The notes under the pieces: model-generated
The model's database searches: none
What the model was told of the DNA's origin: nothing
What the model saw: the letters and a program-made list of their open reading frames with translations, nothing else
From: Arthrobacter sp. H20
GTDB taxonomy: Bacteria > Actinomycetota > Actinomycetes > Actinomycetales > Micrococcaceae
Length of the DNA: 38,566 bases
NCBI RefSeq assembly: GCF_000520515.1
Contig: NZ_KI914730.1
Coordinates: 8,227 to 46,792, forward strand
Direction of reading: 5' to 3'
Part shown: in pieces, positions 32,380 to 38,566 of the stretch
Position numbering within the stretch: position 1 is the first letter of the stretch
Layout: each line of letters begins with the position of its first letter
Program-made: the position numbers and the translations under genes

Positions 32380-33465
32380 TCAGCGCTTCGGCCGAGGGCC
32401 TCTACCGCCAACTCCGCCCGTGGAGTCCCCCATTGCTTTGAGGGTGGCGCGGATTTCTTTCGGAAGGGAGAAGATGATGTCTTCTTCGGCTGTTACCACC
32501 TCTTCAACGTCTCCGTAACCGTAGTCGGCGAGAAGCCGAAGCACGTCGTGGACCAGGTTCTCGGGTACCGACGCACCCGACGTCACACCAATGGTCGAAA
32601 CACCCTCGAACCAGCTCTCATCTACCTCGTTGGCGAAATCGACCCGGTAGGATGCCTTCGCCCCGTATTCGAGTGCCACTTCCACCAGCCGCACCGAATT
32701 CGATGAATTAGCCGAACCCACCACGATCACCAGATCGGAACTGGGCGAAATCTTCTTGATCGCTGCCTGGCGGTTAGACGTTGCATAGCAGATATCGTCG
32801 CTCGGCGGGTCCTGCAGAGTGGGGAACCGCTCCTTCAGCAAGTTGACCGTGAGCATCGTCTCGTCGACGCTCAGGGTTGTCTGTGACAGCCAGATCACCT
32901 TCTCGGGATCGCGCACCGTCACGTTGTCCACATCCTCAGGTCCGTTGACGATCTGGATGTGGTCGGGTGCTTCCCCTGAGGTTCCTTCGACTTCCTCATG
33001 ACCTTCATGGCCGATCAAGAGAATGTCGAAATCGTCCTTCGCGAACCGGATTGCTTCCTTGTGCACCTTGGTGACCAGTGGGCAGGTCGCGTCGATGGTG
33101 CGTAGTCCGCGGTCCTCGGCAGACTGGATCACCGCCGGTGAGACACCGTGGGCAGAAAAGACCACCAGTGCGCCTTCGGGTACCTCGTCGTTCTCTTCGA
33201 CGAAGATCGCTCCCTTTTCCTCAAGGGTGGTGACCACGTGCAGGTTGTGGACAATTTGCTTGCGCACATACACGGGCGCGCCGTAGTGCTCAAGTGCTTT
33301 TTCGACGGCGATGACGGCGCGGTCCACACCAGCGCAGTAACCTCGGGGGGCAGCGAGCAGGACTTTTCGCTCGCCGGAGACTGCCTGCGCGGCATGAATC
33401 TCCGCTGGCGAGCGCCGCCGCCGAGGAACTGTTGGCATAGGCACTGAAACTGCTGTGCTGGTCAT
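32380..33465 (-). CDS. ispH: 4-hydroxy-3-methylbut-2-enyl diphosphate reductase IspH
   Basis: Last enzyme of the MEP isoprenoid pathway, reducing HMBPP to IPP and DMAPP with a [4Fe-4S] cluster. All three cluster cysteines are visible: Cys44 ([10 protein letters not shown]), Cys128 ([11 protein letters not shown]) and Cys226 ([11 protein letters not shown]); also the conserved IVHN (71-74), AHGVSP and GSANSSNS segments. The N-terminus carries about 32 extra residues before [17 protein letters not shown] lies exactly six bases before the ATG, so this core gene is also probably leaderless (a GGAGGG directly before the ATG is too close for normal binding). It converges on rmuC. Confidence 0.96.
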   Translation of the reverse strand: MTSTAVSVPMPTVPRRRRSPAEIHAAQAVSGERKVLLAAPRGYCAGVDRAVIAVEKALEHYGAPVYVRKQIVHNLHVVTTLEEKGAIFVEENDEVPEGALVVFSAHGVSPAVIQSAEDRGLRTIDATCPLVTKVHKEAIRFAKDDFDILLIGHEGHEEVEGTSGEAPDHIQIVNGPEDVDNVTVRDPEKVIWLSQTTLSVDETMLTVNLLKERFPTLQDPPSDDICYATSNRQAAIKKISPSSDLVIVVGSANSSNSVRLVEVALEYGAKASYRVDFANEVDESWFEGVSTIGVTSGASVPENLVHDVLRLLADYGYGDVEEVVTAEEDIIFSLPKEIRATLKAMGDSTGGVGGRGPRPKR

Positions 33466-33471
33466 CCCTCC

Positions 33472-33477
33472 ATGCTA
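33472..33477 (-). promoter_or_regulatory. -10 element of probable leaderless promoter for ispH
   Basis: TAGCAT (TAnnnT type) ends six bases before the ispH ATG. Confidence 0.45.
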
Positions 33478-33527
33478 ACGGCTGGAAGCCCCTGACCCCG
33501 AGATGGCCGGTTGAGATCCGCTCAGAG

Positions 33528-34397
33528 CTAACCCATTCTCTGTCTCGTCCCGCCGCCGATCAGCCGGACCGCTGCACCCGAGACCAGTAACACCACACCC
33601 ACTCCCACAACTGCCAACGCCAAGGGTTCGCCACTGGCTGTAAACCGTGCCACCAACCCGTCCTGAAACAGACCCGAGATTGAGCTTTCAGTTGTCCCGG
33701 TCTCGGCCCGCATACGCTCCAGCACCTCGGGTGCTGTCCGCGCACCCGCCCAGAACAGCCCGCCAAGAACAGCACTGCCGAGGCCGATGAGAGCCAGGGC
33801 AGTTCCGCGACGACGCGCCAGCACCAGTGCGGTCAGGGCGGCAACCACTGCCCCGATCGCTAGCACCGGCCACCCCCCGGAGACTGCCTTCAACTGGCTC
33901 AGCGCCTCCTGTTGCGCTGGCGACCCGATGTCCACCAGCGTTTCCGCCGGGGCCGGCACATCGATACCAATGCCTGACCCCACTTCCTGTAAGGCGAGCG
34001 CCACTACCGGAGCGAGGTCAAGCCTCAGCGGTTGAGGTGAATCCACTCCGGTAGCAAGGTCAGCATTGATGGGGAAGCTCAAGTTATGGGACCGGCGTAG
34101 TGTCTCGTCCCAGGCCGCCGGGTAGCCAGGCAGCGCAGTGACGTTCGCTGCCGCATCAGCGATCAGGGGTTCAACGATGTTGCTCAGGGCATCGGGAAGC
34201 CCGGCATTCGCCGTCACCTCGGTGGCCAACGCCGTCGTCAGCTCAGCCTGAAATTCAGGGTCAGCCCCGAGCGGTCCGGCCAATTCGACGAAACCGTCCA
34301 CCTGGACAATGTTCCTGTCGATCCAGGCGCCCGGCAGTGCAATTCCGGCCAGTACCAGCGCAGCGAGCGCTAAAACCGCTGAACCAAAAGTCCTCAT
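33528..34397 (-). CDS. Hypothetical membrane protein with long external loop
   Basis: A 289-residue protein from the ATG at 34397 (GGGGAC seven bases upstream). One N-terminal membrane helix (about 5-25) is followed by a long, mostly extracytoplasmic stretch of about 150 residues, and then three membrane helices (GWPVLAIGAVVAALTALVLA, GTALALIGLGSAVLGGLFWAGA, LALAVVGVGVVLLVSGAAV). No catalytic motif is seen and I do not recognise the family; similar proteins accompany ispH/xseA in related actinobacteria, but that is memory and not proof. It is divergent from xseA with a 171-base gap that holds no gene. Confidence 0.75.
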   Translation of the reverse strand: MRTFGSAVLALAALVLAGIALPGAWIDRNIVQVDGFVELAGPLGADPEFQAELTTALATEVTANAGLPDALSNIVEPLIADAAANVTALPGYPAAWDETLRRSHNLSFPINADLATGVDSPQPLRLDLAPVVALALQEVGSGIGIDVPAPAETLVDIGSPAQQEALSQLKAVSGGWPVLAIGAVVAALTALVLARRRGTALALIGLGSAVLGGLFWAGARTAPEVLERMRAETGTTESSISGLFQDGLVARFTASGEPLALAVVGVGVVLLVSGAAVRLIGGGTRQRMG

Positions 34398-34568
34398 ATT
34401 TGTCCCCGACTCATTGTGAAAGAAGTATCGATTATGCCTCCACCCGCTGGACTCTTCCTGCACACCGAGGCCGCGTGGACTCGGATGGCGGTGCAAGCTG
34501 ATAAACATGAAGGGAACAGGCGGCGTGAAACGCCTCGTTCACGCCTCAAGCGTTGGGAGTGTCATCTG

Positions 34569-35921
34569 ATGAATAGCGACGGCGCGGGTCAGCTGCCAAA
34601 CGGCAGCGCCGGAGCTCGGGCGCAGGAGCCGCGCGAGGTTGGTTCGACGCAGGCCGGGCCCACAACGCTTCCGGCGACAGCCGCTGAGACCACAGCCGAT
34701 CGTCCCTGGCCGCTCCACCTCCTGTCCGAGAAGCTGAAAGCCCACCTCGAACGTGCCCCAGCAGCCTGGGTGGAAGGGCAGGTGATCGAGGTGAACCGCA
34801 GAGCCGCTATGTGTTTTGTGACACTGCGTGATGTCGACGCCGAGGTGTCCCTACCGTTGACCATCCGGGGGAACGTCCTTTCCCGCCTTGAGCTTCCACT
34901 GGAACATGGGTCGCGGGTGGTGGCGCAACTGAAGCCTGACTTTTGGCTGAAGACCGGGCGCCTGTCCATGCAGACCTGGCAGATCCGGCAGGTGGGACTC
35001 GGGGATCTGCTGGCGCGCATCGAACGGCTTCGGCAGTCGCTGGCAGCCGAAGGGTTGTTCGCCGCGCGACTGCGCAAGCCCTTGCCGCTCCTCCCCCACC
35101 GGATTGGATTGATCACTGGGCGCGGGTCGGATGCGATGAAGGACGTCCTACGCAATGCGAGTCTGCGCTGGCCGGCGGTCGAGTTCGAAGTCCGTGAGGT
35201 GGCGGTGCAGGGTGTGGGATGCGTAGGCCAGGTGACTGCGGCCTTGGCCGAATTGGACGCCATGCCCAGCGTCGACGTCATCATCATTACCCGCGGTGGC
35301 GGCTCGCTCGAAGACCTGTTGCCATTCAGCAGCGAAGAAATGGTCAGGGCAGTCGCGGCAGCCCGCACCCCAGTGGTGAGCGCCATCGGCCATGAGGCGG
35401 ACCGGCCTCTCCTTGACGAGGTTGCGGATCTACGCGCCTCCACCCCAACCGACGCGGCCAAGCGGGTGGTTCCCGACGTCGCAGAGGAGTTCCAACGAAT
35501 CCAGCAGTCTCGCCTGCAGCTTTCGCGGGCCATCGACTCCCTTGTCTCGCGGGAGACCGAGCGGCTGACTCATCTGCGCTCACGGCCGGTGCTGGCTCAA
35601 CCCGAGGGCATGGTGTCGGTCCGGGTGGACGACGTCGAACGATTGCGTGGCCGCGCACGCCTTGCCGTCACGACAGCTGTCGCCCGCGATACGGACCGGG
35701 TGCATCATCTGCGCTCTCAGATTCGCTCCCTCTCGCCGCAGAACACTCTCGACCGGGGGTACGCAGTGGTCCAGCTGGAGGACGGTTCAATCGCCCGGGA
35801 TGCCGGCGCAACACCGCCCGGCGCCCTTCTCAAGATCAGGCTGGCGCGCGGCGAACTTGCCGCTTCAGCTCTTGCCCCCACACCGTCCGCCCGACCTACC
35901 GACCCCAAGGAAACCTCATGA
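34569..35921 (+). CDS. xseA: Exodeoxyribonuclease VII large subunit
   Basis: Large subunit of the single-strand-specific exonuclease VII, 450 residues. Seen: an N-terminal OB-fold (about 65-140), then the hallmark segments HRIGLITGRGSDAMKDVL, IIITRGGGSLEDLLPFSSEEMVRAV and SAIGHEADRPLLDEVADLRASTPTDAA, followed by a helical coiled-coil arm and the DRGYAVV C-terminal element. The first about 45 residues are a variable Gly/Ala-rich extension. The ATG at 34569 has GGGAG about nine bases upstream; an open frame from 34416 does not look coding in front of it. The stop overlaps the xseB start as ATGA. Confidence 0.95.
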   Translation: MNSDGAGQLPNGSAGARAQEPREVGSTQAGPTTLPATAAETTADRPWPLHLLSEKLKAHLERAPAAWVEGQVIEVNRRAAMCFVTLRDVDAEVSLPLTIRGNVLSRLELPLEHGSRVVAQLKPDFWLKTGRLSMQTWQIRQVGLGDLLARIERLRQSLAAEGLFAARLRKPLPLLPHRIGLITGRGSDAMKDVLRNASLRWPAVEFEVREVAVQGVGCVGQVTAALAELDAMPSVDVIIITRGGGSLEDLLPFSSEEMVRAVAAARTPVVSAIGHEADRPLLDEVADLRASTPTDAAKRVVPDVAEEFQRIQQSRLQLSRAIDSLVSRETERLTHLRSRPVLAQPEGMVSVRVDDVERLRGRARLAVTTAVARDTDRVHHLRSQIRSLSPQNTLDRGYAVVQLEDGSIARDAGATPPGALLKIRLARGELAASALAPTPSARPTDPKETS

Positions 35922-36169
35922 GCCAGCCCACCGGACCGGAGACCGACACCCAATCAGCAGGAACTGACATCAGCGCTCTGTCCTACGAACAGGCACGGGA
36001 GCAGCTCGTGGAGGTCGTCAGTCAGCTGGAAGCCGGCGGCGTGACTCTTGAGCGCTCCCTGGCTCTGTGGGAACGCGGCGAGGCATTGGCGGATCACTGC
36101 GAATCCTGGCTGGAAGGTGCCAAGAAGCGCCTCGCAGCCGCACGGGACAAAGCGGAACAGGCGGGCTAG
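35918..36169 (+). CDS. xseB: Exodeoxyribonuclease VII small subunit
   Basis: The 83-residue small subunit binds the arm of XseA. Seen: SYEQAREQLVEVVSQLEAGGVTLERSLALWERGEALADHCESWLEGAKKRL split over the two family helices, the typical EQA-L-x-L-E-G-x-L-E-S pattern. Its start overlaps the xseA stop by four bases, so the two subunits are coupled in translation. It converges on ppk2 with only 24 bases between. Confidence 0.94.
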   Translation: MSQPTGPETDTQSAGTDISALSYEQAREQLVEVVSQLEAGGVTLERSLALWERGEALADHCESWLEGAKKRLAAARDKAEQAG

Positions 36170-36193
36170 TCCATGGCTGTGACCAATGGGTAG

Positions 36194-37051
36194 TCAGGAC
36201 CGGGCCAGCCGCTCTTTCTCTGCCGCGACGTCGAAGGCTGCTGGCGGCCAGCTCAGCTGCATCTCCTGAAGTGCTTCGATAATCAGGTGCTGCACGGCAA
36301 TGCGTGCATACCACTTCCGATCCGCTGGCACTACATACCAGGGCGCGTCGGGGGATGCGGTCCGTTCGATGGCTAGCTGGTAGGCCGCCTGGTATTCATC
36401 CCACAACTCGCGTTCGTCGAGGTCTGACGTATGGTACTTCCAGTGCTTGTCGGTGCGTTCGAGCCGCTCGGTCAGCCGCGCTTTCTGCTCATCCGCACTG
36501 ATGTGGAGCATGACCTTGAGGATGCGGGTACCCGATTCAGCCAGCGATGCTTCGAAGTCACGGATAGCTCCGTACCGCTCCTCAATCACTGACGGCTTGG
36601 CGAACCCGCGGACCCGCTGGATCAACACGTCCTCATAGTGGGAGCGGTCAAAGACTCCGATCATCCCAGGACCCGGAAGCTGTTTCTTGACCCGCCACAG
36701 GAAATCGTGGCGTTTCTCCGCGGCGGTGGGCGCCTTGAACGCATAGTGTTTGACACCCTGTGGATTGACAGCGCCGACCACATGACGGACAATCCCACCT
36801 TTTCCCGCCGTATCCATCGCCTGCAGCACCACCAGCAGCGACAGGTCGCTACCGAACCTGCTCTCGGCGTACAGCTTCGTCTGCAACTCCGAGAGCTGAG
36901 CGGTTTCCTCAACAAGTTTAAGCTTGCCCTGCGCCTTCGCGCCGGAGAAGCCGGGGGTAGAGCGGGGCTTGATCGAGGCGAGATCCAGGTCAGGTCCGGC
37001 GAGTAAGGCCTGGGTGGGACTGGTCGTAAATACTGGCGTGGCGGGCGACAT
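36194..37051 (-). CDS. PPK2-family polyphosphate:nucleotide phosphotransferase
   Basis: A 285-residue cytoplasmic kinase that moves phosphate between polyphosphate and nucleotides. Seen: Walker A QAMDTAGKGG at 77-86, the Walker B-like FDRSHYEDVLIQRV with Asp135, and the C-terminal LTERLERTDKHWKYHTSDLDERELWDEY split over the lid and core, typical of the PPK2 fold. GAAGGA lies a few bases before the ATG. The aminotransferase gene ends 21 bases upstream, so the two are probably co-transcribed. The PPK2 class (AMP or ADP as acceptor) cannot be told by eye. Confidence 0.9.
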   Translation of the reverse strand: MSPATPVFTTSPTQALLAGPDLDLASIKPRSTPGFSGAKAQGKLKLVEETAQLSELQTKLYAESRFGSDLSLLVVLQAMDTAGKGGIVRHVVGAVNPQGVKHYAFKAPTAAEKRHDFLWRVKKQLPGPGMIGVFDRSHYEDVLIQRVRGFAKPSVIEERYGAIRDFEASLAESGTRILKVMLHISADEQKARLTERLERTDKHWKYHTSDLDERELWDEYQAAYQLAIERTASPDAPWYVVPADRKWYARIAVQHLIIEALQEMQLSWPPAAFDVAAEKERLARS

Positions 37052-37072
37052 GTTTTTCCTTCCAGAGGCGGA

Positions 37073-38290
37073 CTAGGGCTTGTAGGTACTGAGGAACTCG
37101 GCGAGCCTGCCAATGGCATCCTCGAGGTCGTCCACGTTGGGCAGGGTGACCATCCGAAAGTGATCAGGGTTGATCCAGTTGAAAGCCCTGCCGTGCGAGA
37201 TCAAAATTTTCTGCTGCTTGAGCAGGTCAAGGGCAAACTGTTCGTCGTCCTTGATCGGATACATTTCGGGGTCCAGCCGCGGGAACAGGTACAGGGCTCC
37301 CTGGGCCAGTTCGCAGCTCACCCCGGGAATCTCATTCAACAACTGGTAGGCCTTGTCCCGCTGCTGCTTTAGCCGACCCCCTGGAAGGATCAGGTCATTT
37401 ATGCTTTGGTGCCCGCCCAGCGCCGTCTGGATCGCATGCTGCGCTGGAACATTCGCGCACAGCCTCATGTTGGCCAGCAGGTTAATTCCTTCAATGTAAT
37501 CGGCTGCCTTGTGCTTCGGTCCGGTAATGGCCATCCAGCCGCTGCGGAATCCGGCGATGCGGTAGGCCTTCGAGAGGCCACTGTAGGTCAGGCACAGAAC
37601 GTCGTCCCCGGTGACTGTTGCCGCGTTGATGTGGACGGCGTCGTCATAGAGAATTTTTTCGTAGATTTCGTCAGCGAAAATGATCAGACCGTTGTCGCGA
37701 GCCAGCTTCACCATTCCCTCAATGATGGAGCGCGGATAGACAGCTCCGGTCGGGTTGTTGGGATTGATGAGCACAATCCCCTTGGTGCGGCTGGTGATCT
37801 TCGACGCCAGGTCTTCGAGATCGGGCCACCAATGATTATCCTCATCGCACAGATAATGCACGGCTGTGCCGCCCGCCAGAGACACTGAAGCTGTCCACAG
37901 CGGGTAATCCGGTGTGGGCACCAGGACCTCGTCGCCATTGTTCAGCAGGGCCTGCAGGGACATGGTGATGAGCTCACTGACACCGTTCCCCAGGTACACG
38001 TCGTCGACGTCCATCTGGGTCAGACCGCGACCCTGGTAGTACTGCACCACTGCCGTTCTCGCCGAGAAGATGCCGCGGGAATCACTGTAGCCCTGGGCCT
38101 TGGGCAGGTGACGGATCATGTCGACCAGGATGGCCTCGGGCGCTTCGAACCCAAACGGCGCCGGATTGCCAATATTGAGCTTCAGGATCCGGTGGCCCTC
38201 GGCCTCCATGTACTTGGCATGGTCGAGCAGCGGCCCCCGGATGTCGTAGAGAACGTTCTGGAGCTTGGTCGACTGCTTGAATTCTGCCAT
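37073..38290 (-). CDS. alaA: Alanine-type pyridoxal-phosphate aminotransferase (AlaA-like)
   Basis: A 405-residue fold-type I aminotransferase. Seen: INPNNPTGAV at 175-184, ADEIYEKI from 206 (Asp207 holds the pyridine nitrogen), and the Schiff-base lysine Lys241 in YSGLSKAYRIAGFRSGW, plus the family's N-terminal FKQSTKLQNVLYDIRGP. This pattern fits AlaA/glutamate-pyruvate aminotransferases, which make alanine. There is no ribosome binding site; a CATCCT six bases before the ATG may indicate another leaderless transcript. It is followed by ppk2. The gap upstream to 38482 holds no supported gene. Confidence 0.9.
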   Translation of the reverse strand: MAEFKQSTKLQNVLYDIRGPLLDHAKYMEAEGHRILKLNIGNPAPFGFEAPEAILVDMIRHLPKAQGYSDSRGIFSARTAVVQYYQGRGLTQMDVDDVYLGNGVSELITMSLQALLNNGDEVLVPTPDYPLWTASVSLAGGTAVHYLCDEDNHWWPDLEDLASKITSRTKGIVLINPNNPTGAVYPRSIIEGMVKLARDNGLIIFADEIYEKILYDDAVHINAATVTGDDVLCLTYSGLSKAYRIAGFRSGWMAITGPKHKAADYIEGINLLANMRLCANVPAQHAIQTALGGHQSINDLILPGGRLKQQRDKAYQLLNEIPGVSCELAQGALYLFPRLDPEMYPIKDDEQFALDLLKQQKILISHGRAFNWINPDHFRMVTLPNVDDLEDAIGRLAEFLSTYKP

Positions 38291-38363
38291 TTACACAGGA
38301 TGCCACAGCCGGGCGCCCGGATACGTGATTGCTAACGAGACAGGTGCCGTCGCCCAAGTTTCC

Positions 38364-38482
38364 TTACCGCTGCCGGAACCGATTGCGGTAGTCCTTGGTG
38401 ATGGCTGCCTCTTTGGCCAGCTGACGCGTTCCATGGCCACGCGGGCGTTCAGCGGTGTCACCCTGATGCTGGTGCAGACTCG
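38364..38482 (-). other. Open frame without recognised function between aminotransferase and IS fragment
   Basis: A minus-strand frame of about 38 codons ends with TAA at 38364 (ITKDYRNRFRQR before the stop) and has no start codon of its own. It may be the tail of a gene interrupted by the IS element to its right, but no family is recognised. Confidence 0.25.
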
Positions 38483-38566
38483 CTAGTGCTCCGTGTTAAT
38501 GGTTTGTTTGCGTTTCATCTTGCCCAGGAGGTACTCCGCTGACTTGGTCCAGGTGAATGGTTTGGC
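38483..38566 (-). CDS. IS630-family transposase, C-terminal 27 residues
   Basis: The window ends within a minus-strand frame encoding AKPFTWTKSAEYLLGKMKRK and a short tail before TAG. The PFxWTKSA motif and the following helix are typical of the end of IS630-type DDE transposases. No terminal inverted repeat could be defined because only one end is visible. It marks a mobile element in the core region right of the aminotransferase. Confidence 0.7.
   Translation of the reverse strand, partial: AKPFTWTKSAEYLLGKMKRKQTINTEH

Noticed and set aside
34416-34568. Upstream extension of xseA
   Set aside because: The frame is open but has no coding character; the ATG at 34569 has a GGGAG sequence and is closer to the conserved start of XseA.

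Overview
The window looks like chromosome of a high-GC Gram-positive bacterium, most likely a Micrococcaceae/Arthrobacter-type actinobacterium. This is inferred from the GC-rich coding style, the gene families present (DppA/OppA-type lipoproteins, BetP-like BCCT carrier, GH18 lipoprotein, RmuC-YchF-IspH-XseAB neighbourhood, PPK2) and several apparently leaderless genes. No rRNA, tRNA or CRISPR array was seen.

Left part (1-18379), housekeeping and nutrient uptake, nearly all on the minus strand. Two complete or nearly complete peptide-type ABC importers lie here. The first (4239 down to 1) has a binding lipoprotein, a hairpin, two permeases and an ATPase cut by the window edge. The second (13598 down to 6432) has a binding lipoprotein, a strong hairpin, an unusually long permease, a second permease, an unrelated convergent PH-like membrane gene, and a double ATPase. 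Between them is a BCCT osmolyte carrier. Then come an FAD-dependent oxidoreductase, a secreted chitinase-like GH18 lipoprotein and an MGDG-synthase-like glycosyltransferase.

Middle part (18514-29924), a composite genomic island at the 3' end of ychF and the most interesting region. At least six direct repeats of about 48 bp (five nearly full length, one truncated) punctuate it, all in the ychF orientation. Nearly every copy can be read as the last codons of YchF (xRNxVEFRFNV-stop or a close variant). The outermost repeat matches the 3' end of the resident ychF in 23 of its first 25 positions. Each interval carries one or a few defence- or conflict-type genes: a HepT/MntA toxin-antitoxin pair with a fused XRE repressor; an ORC/Cdc6-like ATPase; a nucleotidyltransferase-nucleosidase fusion divergent from a RibD-like deaminase; a decayed higA, a uracil-DNA-glycosylase-like protein, a DUF262/HNH nuclease and a small acidic protein; a DUF6602-type putative nuclease; and a PIN-like protein. 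No recombinase gene is present. The layout resembles the composite SCC cassettes of staphylococci at the 3' end of rlmH, but here the target is ychF and the cargo modules are very small.

Right part (29898-38566), core genes: ychF, rmuC, ispH, a small membrane protein, xseA-xseB, ppk2 and an AlaA-type aminotransferase, then the last 27 codons of an IS630-type transposase at the window edge. Several genes here and in the island have a -10-like hexamer 6-7 bases before the start codon and no Shine-Dalgarno sequence, so they are probably translated from leaderless mRNA.
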